This document shows positions 23,719 through 36,418 of a stretch of DNA of 64,000 nt, one piece after another. A model generated the notes under the pieces. The model saw nothing but the letters and a program-made list of their open reading frames with translations. It had not been told where the DNA came from and searched no databases. The DNA comes from Diphasiastrum complanatum (taxonomy: Eukaryota; Streptophyta; Lycopodiopsida; Lycopodiales; Lycopodiaceae): the NCBI GenBank assembly GCA_029204225.1, contig CM055102.1, positions 71,501 to 135,500 on the forward strand, read 5' to 3'. Within the stretch, counting starts at the first letter, position 1, and every line of letters starts with the position of its first letter. The translations under genes were made by a program, and so were the position numbers.

Positions 23719-24178
23719 ACCCGCACTACTTTCCATGTAAATGAATGCACCTTAGTTTAGTCACATCAAACTTCACTGGTGTTTAACCACAGTTAAAATA
23801 TAATTTTTCAAAATGCTAAAATATTCCCTCCCAATAGTTGGGAACACTCAAAAATTTGAATTAGGAGTAACATTTCTGAAAAAAGCCTATGCCATCTCTA
23901 TCTCCAGCAGAGTCGTTAGCGCCATCTCTAGCTTTGTTATTGTCATTGTGTTGTTTGTTACTATACTACTATACTGATGACAAAGCTTTATCATCTTCAT
24001 GTGGATCTGTCACCAGAATATGCTCCGCTCAGGACGAAAAATTCAAAGCAACCCAAATTGTCAACTTCTGATATGGTCCGATACAGGGAGGAAAAGCTAA
24101 AACATGTAGATTTATGGTCATCGGGAACATTGTATCCTATTGATCCATGTTCATTTGCAACATCCAGATTTTCATTAG

Positions 24179-24607
24179 GTGAGTCAGTTAATAATCTATA
24201 TGTGTCATGGTAAAAATGGCCTTTTGGGTTACTGTGAAAATTTGATGCTCTATGGGAATGCACATTCAATGCAAAGAATACATTATTTGGAAGAGGAATC
24301 AAGGAAAATATCAAAGGAGTGCGAAGAAAAATCTACAAAGATGAAAACTTGTTTGGATGAAAATGAGATGCTCAAGGAGGAGATCCAAAGGTTGAAATCT
24401 TCTTTGCATCATTATACAACTAGTAATGATGAGATAAAAGTTGCATTCCAATCCATGCGTATCTCATATTTGTCTCTTGTTAAAGATATGGATGTGCTCA
24501 ACAGAAAGGTCCAAAGCAACAAGAGGAAAAGACTGGTAAACAAGGATATATGTGGTCTATCATCCAGAGGAGGTCATAGAAAAAGACGAATCTGTGCATT
24601 CAAGTAA
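24179..24607 (+). pseudogene. Unrecognised coiled-coil coding fragment
   Basis: The frame of 142 residues has a predicted-looking coiled coil in the middle (HYLEEESRKISKECEEKSTK ... DENEMLKEEIQRLKSSL) and a basic C-terminus (NKRKRL, RKRR). The upstream frame 23977-24213 (LSPEYAPLRTKNSKQPKLST ... HVDLWSSGTLYP) looks like sequence from the same broken gene. I do not recognise the family. The stop falls just before the truncated end of ORF-X copy 1 on the other strand. It may be a captured host-gene fragment. Confidence 0.35.
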
Positions 24608-24608
24608 G

Positions 24609-25895
24609 TTATAGCTGGTCCCAGGGAGTGCCACACTCTGCCCATTTGGATCATCTCCTGTAGGGAAGGAAGTGCGCATTTACTCTCAATTGTCGTGGAC
24701 TCGTCACATATGCTCTGATGGCCGCAAGGTCCCGCTAGATGAGTTGTTGGCACCACTCTGGTTGTGGTTGTAGCGTTGGAAGAGCTTTCAGCTCGTTGCC
24801 TTTGATGGTTTGGGCAGAAAAGGATATCTGCCAACCGCCTCGTGAGGACTCGTGGGGATGTTTGGCTAAGAATTCGTTTATCTTATCCTCCATGGACTTT
24901 GGTCGACGGAAATCTCGGCTAGCAGATATGGATCTTGAGCCTTGAGATGTGGAGGCCTGACGCTCCTCTTGGCTTTGGCTCGGATCTAGTTCTTGGCTCG
25001 GGTCTTGGACATTGGCATTAGCTACATTTGAGCCCTGATTGTAAATATTCAGCCCCTCTACCTGTTTCTCCTTGTCTTGGCAGAAGCTGGGCAGGGTAGT
25101 ATCTTTCATCGGTGGCGATGGAACTACCACAAGGGCTGGTTGAGGTTGCTGCTCCATGTGCCTTTGGCACGCCTTCAAGGCATTTTTTGCTTGTGGAAAT
25201 TCATGCATGGGCCCACGTCAATAATTGTCAAATTTGGTCTGGTAATTGTTGAATGTGTCTCTGTAAACCTTCACTTGTTGCGTGAGAAGATCCACCTCGG
25301 CTTGGTTGAGTGGTCGATTGGCAGGTGTCTTGGTAGGTGTCGGTTGAGCTAGCCAGGCCGTCTTTTCGGTTTGCAGGATTACCACTTCCACTCCTAGACA
25401 TGGATTTTCGGTTTCCAACACTAAGATTTGTGCCTAGCATAGAATGAGATGTTGTGTGAGCTATTGCTAGATCTCCTGGACCTTTAGTTGAGCGTCCGTG
25501 GTAGACTTTGAAAGGGCCGTGATGTATCCTTGGAGATCGGCTTCGTGCTTTTTGAGTTTTAGCACCTCTGATTTCTCTGCTTGTTCGTGTTGTTGGGCAA
25601 TCAACAGATCTTGTTGGAGCTGGCCGAATTATGCTCTCAGTTGAGTGTTGCTCATGGCCAACTCCAATACTCGGCCGTCCAAAATTGTTCTTGTGGCTAC
25701 CACCTCCTGGACAAATGTGCCCATGATTTGGTAGCCCGTTGAAAGGTCCGTGGGACCGGCTGATATGGTGGTACTAGTTGCTTGGTGGGATGTAGCCTGG
25801 ACGATCTGCACTATGTCATCGTCGTCTTCGATTAGCTTTTCAGGTGGTAACATGTCCTCAGGTGCGATGGGATTAGCACGATTAGGCGATGCTCC
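24609..25895 (-). pseudogene. ORF-X copy 1 (unrecognised repeat-borne protein), truncated
   Basis: Read right to left, this starts with an acidic and coiled-coil-like segment (PPEKLIEDDDDIVQIVQATS, VLKLKKHEADLQGYITALSK). A Gln/Ser-rich stretch follows (QSQEERQASTSQGSRS), then the conserved part: MEDKINEFLAKHPHESSRGG, KGNELKALPTLQPQPEW, RDLAAIRAYVTS, LRVNAHFLPY, SKWAEC. Copies 2 and 3 at 58-61 kb align over this part and continue for about 120 more residues that are missing here. In-frame stops replace residues near QQL, after FLPYRR and at a few upstream points, and frameshifts separate 25218-25440 from 25208. The family is not one I know. It is not Gag, Pol or a known transposase by motif. 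Confidence 0.5.
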
Positions 25896-26115
25896 ATAAG
25901 TTGTCTACACAAATGCATCATCAAGCAACGGTTGGTCGCCCTTGGCAGCTTTCAAAGGTGAGGTGGGCGGTGTGAGATAGGTGGTTTGGAGAGGTGTAAG
26001 AACAGATTGCTCAAATGAGGGGATGATAGGAACGGTGGAGAATTGAAGGATGATTTAGAGGATGGATGGAGACGTGGGAGGTGAGGAGCCTTTTGGAGGC
26101 AGCAAAAGGTTAATG

Positions 26116-26595
26116 AGGTTCATCCAAGCAACATTGTCGAGAGAAAGTTTTGAATCGAGGGGATTGATATGGAGAAGTGAGGTAGAAGTGAATGCAAGAG
26201 GGATGGAAGAACCGATGGTGATAGTAGGAATGGAAGATGCGAGAGTGGTTGTTGAATGAGGGGGTATAGGAGCAATAAGAGCAGACGTGGTGGTGGTAGC
26301 AGAGGGTTGAGCGGAAGCGAAAGCAATGATTGTAGAAGAAGGTATGTGGGTTGCGATGGTGCAGTGTGTTGTCTGGTGGTAGGAGGGCTAGATGAAGATG
26401 AGCTTGCGTCACGCATGTGTTTGCTGGCCGTTGTGTCAGTAATTGCTGGTTGGATGGAGGTGGATGCAACATGAGGAGGGTACAAGTTAGGATTGATATT
26501 TATTGATGTGCCCACAAATTTTGTCTTCAATACCAATGAACAAACTCTAAGTATTAACAATAAATGTGTTTCTAGACTTTTTTAATGGTTGTTGA

Positions 26596-26647
<52 letters not shown>

Positions 26648-27119
26648 CCAAGCAATTATGTCGGGAGAAAGTTTTGAATCGAGGGGATTGATATGGAGAA
26701 GTGAGGTAGAAGTGGATGCAAGAGGGATGGAAGAACCGATGGTGATGGTAGGAATGGAAGATGCGAGAGTGGTTGTTGAATGAGGGGGTATGGGAGCAAT
26801 AAGAGCAAACGTGGTGGTGGTAGCAGAGGGTTGAGCGGAAGCGAAAGCAATGATTGTAGAAGAAACGGAAGTGGGTTGCGACGGTGCGGTGCGTTGTCTG
26901 GTGGTAGGAGGGCTAGATGAATATGAGCCTGCGTCATGCATGTGTTTGCTGGCTGTTGTGTCAGTAATTGCTGGTTGGGTGGAGGTGGATGCAACAGAAG
27001 GAGGGTACAAATTAGGATTGATATTTATTGATGTGCCCACAAATTGTGTGTTCAGTATCAATGAACAAACTCTAAGTACTAACAATAAATGTGTTTCTAG
27101 GCTTTTTTAATGGTTGTTG

Positions 27120-27187
<68 letters not shown>
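26116..27187. repeat. Two-copy 524-bp tandem duplication with (CA)n
   Basis: A unit starting CATCCAAGCAA (26121 and 26645) is repeated with about 95 percent visual identity. Each unit ends in a CA microsatellite (26598-26646 and 27121-27187). On the minus strand the units encode a Ser/Thr/Pro-rich stretch (TDTTASKHM, PPTTRQ, APSQPT) that may have been the upstream part of ORF-X copy 1. The second unit is open for 167 codons, but the CA tract contributes a meaningless Cys-Val run. Confidence 0.85.
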
Positions 27188-27189
<2 letters not shown>

Positions 27190-27755
27190 GAATTGTAATA
27201 TTTAAATGTTGGTGTCTAGTTTTGCAGATTAGGAGATGCCTAGAGAAACACCAAAAGTGTGCTTCATTTTTAGATTTGGTCACCGTAAAAATACATGGAC
27301 TATGAGATGCTCTTATGTACTAGCTTTCACGAATAACAATGATCTATCTGATGGGATTTCATTACAGAATTAGTTTTATTATTTACATGTGTGGTGAGGT
27401 ATGAGGTATGGTTTGGTTTGGTGTGCAATTTCAATATAAATATTTCATCATACAACGTATATATGTTTTTCCTAAGAAATTATGATGACAAGCTTTGAAA
27501 ATGTGTGGAATTTCATTTTGTGTTTATAACTTCTAGTTTACTATTTTTGAAAAATCTAGAGATTTTTTTTGAACCTCTGCTATAAATTGAAATGCACACT
27601 ATAAGGGTGTGTGGGTCCCCGTTTTGCCACTTCATCCGTAGAGTGTCAGAGTTTTTCCTCATTTCCGTTTTGCATGCTATCTCATCAATGGGCTTAGGAA
27701 ATTGCTTGCTATCAGCAACCGTTGATCCACTCACTTGGACAATCAAGCCAGTTAT
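27190..27755. other. Spacer, no gene seen
   Basis: AT-rich sequence between the CA-repeat duplication and the LTR at 27756. Frames at 27513-27860 cross the LTR boundary and have no recognisable product. Confidence 0.5.
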
Positions 27756-28278
<523 letters not shown>

Positions 28279-31200
28279 GGTTGAGGCGAGGTTGTTGCTC
28301 CCATCGACGATCCTATACTACCTCCTCCCATTGTATTATCTATTGAAAAAAGAAACGCAAAAAAAAAATACAATACTCATTTTTTGTTATTTGTCTTTCG
28401 ATGTTTTTTCTTTTTTCTACTTTCTTATTTTTCCTGTCTTTTTCGATTCTTTTAGACTAGACACAGTGTCCATCCTCTTGTCATTCCTGTCATTCTACCC
28501 CTCTCATCTGTCATTTTTTTTATATATAAAAAATTGGACACCTTCTTTAGGCTCGAAACCAACTCGACATTAGTATTCGACAGCCGCACTATATCAATCA
28601 ACTCGGCTTTAGATCCAAGCAGATCCATGCAGATTATACATCCGGCAAAACTAGTAGATCAAAAGCCAAGTGACAACTGATCCAGCACCTGCTCATTCCA
28701 ACTTCCACAAACACCACGATGTAGCCGCACATCACCTTCATACCTCATTGGCACTATGGGACTAGCACCAAATTCATGTGGGGGCATGTTGGCCATTTAC
28801 GGTACATGCCCAACGCATGGAACAAATGAACTACTACACACTAGCATATCCAAACATTCATGTCACTACTAAGTTTGCTTTTCTAGTCTATCCAACGAGC
28901 TTGAAATGCATTCATGAGATGTTCTTTGATGATCTACTTGCTTACTGGTTAATATGAGACAAGCTTTGTTGCTACAATTTGCATGGCCATTTCATATAGT
29001 TTGGCATGATAACCTTCTTTTGGTGCAATGATGATATGTTGTTATCTACACTTTCATAACTTGTTTTAACTCATTTGGATCAGTTTGCATTGTGAAGTCT
29101 TTTAACATGTTAATGTTATGTATCAGAGGAGATTTTTTAGCAGTAAAAGTTTACAGTACATTTTTGGTTTCTTTGGGCTATATCTTGTGCATCCTTTGGA
29201 GCAACTACTTCAAACATTCATGGTCTCTCTGAATCACTTGGCGTAATTATGATGGTATTCGTGCATTTCTCTAAGACTCTTGTTCTATTAGCCTGACATA
29301 GTGGAAGTATCATGCTATCCAAGTCTACATTCTTATGATATGTATGGTCTATTAGACTAGTTTGGCATGAGATATGTCTCATTGCTAGTGGTGACGTATT
29401 GGCCTGATAATTCAACTAATACGGATTCCATTTGTGATATGTGGCAGAGGATTTATGTCCATAGCATGTGGTAGCAAGTTCCTTATGGTCCATGTTCTTG
29501 AGTTCGTGCATTGTCCATATGGCTTTGCTCAATATGGTTCCACAGCCTCGTAAAGTGTTGTTCCTTCAACTTTCCATACTTCCTACACTCATGGCTTATC
29601 CTTTTTGCTACCTCTAGTGAGAATATGGCTATGTCACATGACTAGGGTTACTACAATGTTTTACGCAAATCTTTTGTACTACTAATATTTCTTTGTTTCT
29701 GGCATCAATTCCTATTCATTTTCTATGTAGTTCCTAGTGTATATTTCTTACATGAGATCTTACATGGCAAACATTTGCTCATATTTTTCATGATGATGAT
29801 CGACACTCTTGGTCCATATGGATAGCTTGGGAAAATGATACATTCCTTGTATGACTACTACCTACTATTACTTGGCATGCCTAGTTCTTATGACTAGCTT
29901 GCTTGAAAGTGCAGGATTGGCTTGACTAGTTTTGGTCATTTATGTATAGTTTGGCATGGAAAGTGGACCAAGGCCTGCACTTTGATGTACTATATCTATT
30001 TTGTCTATAGTAGAGTCATTTAGCATGCATCACCATCATGTAAAAGTTGAGTCTAGCTTGTCTTGTAATGAAAAAAATTGCCTCGTATTTTGTCAGGAAC
30101 CTAGAGAAAAAGGCATTTTGAGGTTGGTGGCTCAACATAGATCAAAGGGGCCTTGGCGTTTTGCAAGTATTTTACGAGTTTTGTGAGTTTAGGACTCAAG
30201 AGGAGAAACAATTTGTGTGTTGCAAATATAGCAGACACTCAAGATAAGACTGCATATGGTGTGCAACTAATTTGAAGTCCAATTATGCCAAAAACATACC
30301 AACCTTTTATATATTTAAAAATCTTCAAAAGCCCAACTATGTGTGTCTTATTCTCACACCAAAGCAATCAGGGAAATGAATCATGGCTCAACATTCTTTT
30401 AAAGAATGTGACCTACGGTTAGAGTACAAGAGTTTTTAATCACCAAAAAAGGTACAATGTCATATTAAGTACAGTGCCAAAAATGTTTGTCAATGCGAGG
30501 TGATATAGACAAGCACAAAAGTACATGTAAAGGAATCAATGCACCTGAGGCACATTCCTATTTCTACTTAAAATCTGGAAGAGTTCAATGAGCGAAAGAT
30601 GTGGTTGATGGATGGACATGTTGTTGTCAATGTCCAATCCCAAAACAACTGTATACACAATACATATGTTTTGCATGGAGTGAACTTCCCCTTTGCTAGC
30701 ATGCACTTGAAATCCTCACAAGTACATGTCGGAGAGTCACAAAATTTGACATGTAAATGGTGCCATTTGGACTAGATGCAAAACTTTGGACATAAAAAAC
30801 GGCATCTCTATTTAAAATGTGAACTTGTTCCTTCACACACTAGCCTTTAGATCAACTTCCCTTTTAATTCGATTGTTTTCAAATTGAGAAATTAAATCCC
30901 TTCTTTTTATCTTTGATCTTTGTGAAGAAATTCCAAGTTCTTCCGTTGATGAATTGTAGAGACTTGGAGAGGTGTAGGAAAGCACTCCAACATATACCCT
31001 CCCTTGTTCAAATAATCCACTTCATGGTGACTCAAAGTCGTCCTTGCTGCCACACCAATTCCCTTTGTTCCTTGCAAGTGGTGTGACAATGTTATGGTTG
31101 GGATGCCATGTGTGTGTAATATCATTATTACAAAATCACATGAATTGCATTCTCACCCTTGTTATGTCATCGAATGCCATAAAAACTAGGAGCGACGATC

Positions 31201-33130
31201 CTATGCCTTACCAAATGCTTTCGACCATCTGCCAATCCCATGCACAGAATTTTGGATCCTGAGGGTATCCTTCTGACAACCCACATTGTTTTATGAATCT
31301 CTCTTTCCAAAACTGCATTCACAAGTTCGATGTGTTGCCTCACCTCATGTCGTTTGTGAGGGATGTCATTTAAGGGCAAGGAGGCTCTAGGAATGTTCAC
31401 ATATTCAACGTCCAACTTGTGAGACATGTTTTCGTTGTCCATTGTGAAACTGGACGTTTTCGTGGAATACTTTGCTCATTTCCATTTGAAGTTGTTGAAA
31501 TGGAATACAATGAGGCATGGTCCATGGCATTGCGCACAAGGTTAACAAACAAGGTTCCTTGAATGACAGTTGTCTTGTTGGAAGACAATTTTTCCATGCT
31601 CGGCCCCATGCCAATATGTCTGTCTTTAAGATATGATGCATAGCGAGCACTTTGCAAAATGGCATTTACCATATCTCCAACACACAAGCTTCATAGAGTG
31701 ACAAGGTGTCTGGTAACCCTCAGCTGCAAACCCTCAACGACCTCACTAGATAATAGATATGCCACTGGAACCTTGGAAAGATTCATTCCATACTGGATTC
31801 ACCGACTCAAGAATTGGCTAAAAAGTTGCAAGTGGTGAAGACTTTGCTTTCTTGCTCAAGATCTTGAGTTAAAATTATAGATCTTGAGTGCAATAGCGAC
31901 CTGCTAAACATTTCAACACTCAACCTTGATTCTTCTTCAAACACATGATTTACAAATCTAGTGAATATTCTTTCAAAATCAAGGGGTTGTTCATTCTAGT
32001 TGTTATTAGTTTCTAAAGTCCTTGCCACAGTAAGAAAGATATTTGTAACGAGGCTTTGAAATTTGTTATTAGGGTTCTCACTTGTGTGATGGCTGCCTGT
32101 GATGCTTTTGCTGGAAAGACTCAACAAAGTCATAAGTTTCTTTGCTTAACGTTGCCAAACTTCTCTAGGCTTTTATAATTCAGTTTCAACTCCCTTAACA
32201 TTCACGTTTATCTAAAGCACCTCAAATATAGTAATGCTTATCGTCTACTTTACCCTTGCTGATTACTATACAAGTTGGACAAGTATTGTCTAAAGTTTTC
32301 CCAGTAAATTCAGATTCGGCATTAATACATGACGTGTCACAGAAAACATGATATTTGAAGGACATCAGTTCTAAATGATCTCATGCTCTCGAGGGGTAGC
32401 AGTTGGTGAAGTATTGACATTTGGGAAAAGACTGGCCTAATCTTTTACACCCGAAGCTACAAATCAAGAGAGGGCAAAGCTGTAAATAGGAAGATTGGTA
32501 AAGTGCAATTCAACCAGCAAATTTTTTTGCGCAAGATGCCATAGAATGGCAAACCTTAAAAAGCAGAGAAGCTTTTGAATGTTTTATTAATCATGAATTA
32601 GCAGAACCCTGATGAGATCACTTATGAAAATCGGGGAGAAAATAGGACGACGTAGGAGTCAAGCAAGGATGTACAAGCCTAATCAGTATCTAAGCTTAGA
32701 GCAATCAAACATATTGAATAATCATTAACTAGTGATTTCTCTATAAAGTGGAAAAAAACTATATGATGAAAAGGAGAGTCAAAAGAAAGTTTGAACCTAA
32801 TTGGATCCACCAAGAATGCTCAAAAAGAGGAGATGTTGTCTTTGATTCTGGTAAGCAGTTTTGTTACACAGTGATGTGGCTTGGAGGTCGTGATGGTTAG
32901 CTTAACAGTACCTGAAGAAGCAAAAAGCACCAAGATTTAACCCAAATGCATTTGGACTAGAATTCACGAAAGGAGATAGAATATCACTGAAACCTTGCAC
33001 AAGACAAGAAGTGTTTCACTGCAATCGAACAATTTCCCACTATGATGTAAAGTTGTCTATGCAGCATGCATGTAAGCAACAAGATAGAAACCAAAGCAGA
33101 ACCAATTTTTTAATACTTTTAAAACTGAAA
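28279..33130. other. Long stretch without recognisable genes
   Basis: About 4.8 kb with no family I recognise. Overlapping minus-strand frames at 31167-31687 (up to 96 codons) carry no motif and change frame repeatedly. They may be decayed coding sequence. Leu/Ile-free spacer, short AT-rich runs and scattered TTGGCATG motifs (29000-29950) are all that can be seen. Confidence 0.5.
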
Positions 33131-33169
33131 TGTTCCATGTCTGCTTTTGAGAAGGATGATAGAGGCAAT

Positions 33170-33233
33170 GCCTTTTGATTGCAATATCAATTCATTCAGT
33201 TTACAGAATGAATTGATATTGCAATCAAAAGGC
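33170..33233. repeat. Perfect 28-bp inverted repeat, 8-base loop
   Basis: The left arm 33170-33197 (GCCTTTTGATTGCAATATCA then ATTCATTC) is the exact reverse complement of 33206-33233, separated by AGTTTACA. Any transcript would fold into a hairpin with no mismatch. No gene is adjacent within 800 bp. Confidence 0.95.
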
Positions 33234-34019
33234 ACTTTACAGAATCTTATTCATTCTACAATGCTTTTACTCTATAGAGTAGCCAATGATCACAAATGCT
33301 TTCAAGAGCCTTCTTTCTCAGCTTCTTGATTCATTATGCCCACACTACAAAAGTCAGCTGACCTTGGTCTAGAAAGAAGACGAAGGATCCGAGGAGCATG
33401 TTACAAAATTTCCCGCTAAAATCAAAGACGATGTCCCATCATTTCAATCATTCTTGGTGGACGGAATTTTACGCAAAAGAACAGTAACCATTATATATAT
33501 GTAGAACTACAAAGGTCCCTCCCCTTGAAGCCAAGGCAGGCAGGAGACCGCCAGGCATGGTTGAATGGCCAAGGCAAGGTGGGATGGAGCGAAAATGGGT
33601 CGGGTGGATGTAACCTTAGCGAGCGCGGAATGGGCACAGCACCTTGACGGCAGGGTCAAAAAGAACTTGCACATCAAGAACAGCACATTCACTCCTGCAA
33701 GATATACCACAAGACCTGCACTGTACGTTTTCTCCCAAACGTAAACAAGCTATTTACCAACTGTCCACCAACCACTTTGATTAGCCATTTTGCAGAAATT
33801 ATATCATATTATTTACAGCATAAAACTCAAATTCTCAATAGCAAAAGCACCATACATGTTTTTGGAGAACCTCATCACTTCTTACATGGACTTTAAGCAC
33901 AATTCTAGCATGCATATGCCATGTGGGATATCCATGGGTTTATATTCCTAATCCTTTGAGCTGCTTAACTCAAAAGCTTGCTTTCATGATTCGAAATTTT
34001 GAATAACTAACGAGCAATG

Positions 34020-34481
34020 CTACTGAGCACCCTCATCTGCACCAGGGCGGTTTTCAATTGCCACAGCCGTGCCATTCACATGTCCCTGGATATGGCCTGC
34101 AGAAGATGAGGATCCATGCTGAAGCTCGATGACCAACCACCGGACTGCCTTACTCAATTGCTCTAGGCGGACAGCGCTCAACGGTGCAATGGCAGTTCCC
34201 TTATGACCCGCTTGCTCACCTGAGGGCTTCACAGCAAGAGGACCAGTAGCTTCATCTACCAAGCAGTCTGATCCAATCCGCTGCCTGACAGACTCCACAT
34301 ACTCCTGGGCACGGTCACAAGCAACGTGAAAGAGCTGCCAATTCTGGTATAATCCTTCAAGAGCAGCATCAGTCTTCAGTGTTCTATTTGCCTCCACTGC
34401 CTCCTTAACTTCCATGACAGTTGCCACAGAGCTCAGCAGCGCCTGATAAGCATTCTGCAGAGACTGCACCATTTGATCCAT
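34020..34481 (-). CDS. MED32: Mediator complex subunit MED32
   Basis: The minus-strand frame from the ATG at 34479-34481 gives 153 residues, close to the length of plant MED32. Hallmarks are the N-terminal helix MDQMVQSLQNAYQALLSS, then NWQLFHVACDRAQEYVESVR with QRIGSDCLVDEATG (residues 48-80), and LSAVRLEQLSKAVRWLVIEL (residues 101-120). MED32 sits in the tail module of Mediator and relays transcription-factor signals to RNA polymerase II in the nucleus. The open frame extends 27 codons further upstream, but that stretch resembles 5' UTR. A TTCAG acceptor ends at 34513 and a GTAAGTG donor lies at 34570-34576, hinting at a very short leader intron. I chose the ATG that matches the family start. 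No lesion is seen. Confidence 0.9.
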   Translation of the reverse strand: MDQMVQSLQNAYQALLSSVATVMEVKEAVEANRTLKTDAALEGLYQNWQLFHVACDRAQEYVESVRQRIGSDCLVDEATGPLAVKPSGEQAGHKGTAIAPLSAVRLEQLSKAVRWLVIELQHGSSSSAGHIQGHVNGTAVAIENRPGADEGAQ

Positions 34482-35203
34482 TTCTGAAGAATCCAGAATG
34501 TCAAGCTTGAATCTGAACAGAAAGAACAAAAATTGAAATGGGTCCATCTGAACGGAAACCAAAAGGAAACACTTACAATAATTCCATTTGTTGAACTAAA
34601 ACTTCCAATCCAACGAATCTATGAACAACAGCAATCGAAACAACGATGCCCAACCACTTATAGTGTATCTTCTTCCACTCCCTCAAGGCAGTGATGTATC
34701 CATAAGGCCACGTGACGAATGGTAGTCGAAACCTAAACCCTAACCCAGCTCATCACTTATGCTAAACGTCTTCAAATCCCCACGCGGGTGATACATCTAT
34801 CAAGCCAGGTGACTGGCCAGCCTGTCTCTTAATTTCATTCAATGACAAAACCCAGAAACACTTCTTTTCTTGAAACTTGAAGGCAGACGTGGAAGAGGAC
34901 ATCAAGACACAAACAGTATACGTATATAAAAGTAAAGGGTGTATTGGGAATCGGGATACTTACAGCATAAAGAGTACTCATATCTTCTATCTTACTCACG
35001 ACAAATTGCAATTAACAACCGAGGAAGTTTTGAGAGAACCAATACTGAATTGACAACAGTTCACCATGTAAAGCATTAAAAAGACCCTGAAGCAAAAGCT
35101 CATACTCATTCTCATCAAATTTCTTTTCCAAAAACTATCCGTTACAAGATCAGGACTAGTGTGAGGCCATGGGGTTGCAGCATTATGCAGAGGCTGTTTG
35201 CAG
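34482..35203. other. MED32 upstream region; plus-strand TATA-like box
   Basis: This holds the promoter and leader of MED32 on the minus strand. On the plus strand TATATAAAAGTA occurs at about 34923-34934, pointing toward the LRR exon at 35204. No TATA box is clear for MED32 itself. Confidence 0.4.
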
Positions 35204-35383
35204 TTGAGGGAGCTTATCCTAAAGGGATGCAATAAAGTCCATAGCTTGGGTGCTTCTAAGGAACAGCATCTCGAACTGGAATCGTTTGGTTCTACGGATG
35301 CATGTTTAGTTGCAGTCAGCAAGACTTGCCCAAATCTGATGTCTCTTGCGTTGGAGAGCTGTGTAAGGGTTACAGATTTAGAG
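35204..35383 (+). pseudogene. Orphan leucine-rich-repeat exon
   Basis: An open stretch of exactly 60 codons is bounded by a TTTGCAG acceptor and a GAG|GTGAGG donor. It encodes LRELILKGCNKVHSLGA, then ACLVAVSKTCPNLMSLALES followed by CVRVTDLE. This is the cysteine-containing LRR type found in F-box/LRR and related proteins (C-x-N/K-x-V/I-x-D spacing). No flanking exons with LRRs were found within several kb, so it is probably an isolated or captured exon. Confidence 0.5.
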
Positions 35384-35584
35384 GTGAGGCACAAAATATC
35401 ATTATAATAATGCAGGTTAGCACAATAAATACCTAGCTTTCCTATTCCACTCGTAGTATCGCAACTTGGAACTAAACCTGAATAGAAGATGAATAATCCT
35501 TTGTAAAATTCTTCGTTGAGCTCCTTCGTTCTGCTGCTGGCTTGAAAGCCAGTAATATGATGTACGTGCCTTGTCTTACAAAGC

Positions 35585-35712
35585 ACTTTCTCGATCTGAA
35601 GCGTCGGTCAGCAGAATATTGTTCTTAAAATCTATTGTAATCCAAGACCACTTTCTCGATCTGAAGCGTCAGCCAGCAAAATGTTGTTCTTACAATCTAT
35701 TGCAACCCAAGG
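35585..35712. repeat. 65-bp tandem duplication
   Basis: CTTTCTCGATCTGAAGCGTC at about 35586 recurs at about 35651. Both are followed by AGCA(G/A)AAT(A/G)TTGTTCTTA and an ATCTATTG block, differing at a few positions. Confidence 0.85.
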
Positions 35713-36418
35713 TTGTCTCTAGGGTCTCTTTGTTTTTCAGCTAAAGCTGCTCCTTTCCATTCTCAGCCGATTCCTTTACATTCTCAGCCGATTGATAAAG
35801 TGAAGCAAAGAAAAGATTGCGCAAGCAGCGCTCGTAAGGATCTCCCGGGACCCGTCCTCTGTTGTTTACTGCTGGGTGTGCCCGTGTGTCTTTCTTTGAA
35901 TGTGAAGAAGCAATTTTGTCCCGATTCGAGTGAAACAACAGTTGTAAAAAGTGATAAGCATGTCCTAATCATGATTGAATTTTGTATTTGATTTATTTGG
36001 TTTTAGTACTCCATCTATGTATGTTTCATATCTTTATTTTGTAAGTTAAAAAAACTTGCATTTTGAAAAGGGACATGAAATAACGAACCACAAAAGCATT
36101 ATTTATGTGTTTACTAAACATAGGAATGTGATTTTCAAGAATGTATCTGTAATTAGATAGTTATTAATTAGGAAATTGTGTTTTGAGATTTTTTTAAAAA
36201 ATGGAAACATTACAAATGGAAGCTGATGAAAAACAATGTTGGAAGTAGCTGATTATATTTTGTAAATGATTTTCAGTGGGAATGGCAATGTTGTTCAATT
36301 GAGTTTGAAAGGAAAAATAGAAAGTTATTCAAAATATCGCAGAACAATGCATACGTAACTGAACTAAAGATATGAATTTATATTAAAATTGGAAATTAAC
36401 AAAATGTGTCAAAAATTT
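35713..36418. other. Spacer, no gene seen
   Basis: A 92-codon plus frame (35713-35991) lacks motifs. It contains a small internal repeat, TTCTCAGCCGATT (35760 and 35779). I see nothing else. Confidence 0.45.

Noticed and set aside
26582-27085. 167-codon minus frame with a Cys-Val run
   Set aside because: The run is the CA microsatellite. The remaining Ser/Thr-rich part lacks any domain and is treated as repeat sequence.
31167-31687. Overlapping minus frames that might be a gene
   Set aside because: No domain, no splice pattern and no conserved motif; frames change every 100-250 bp.
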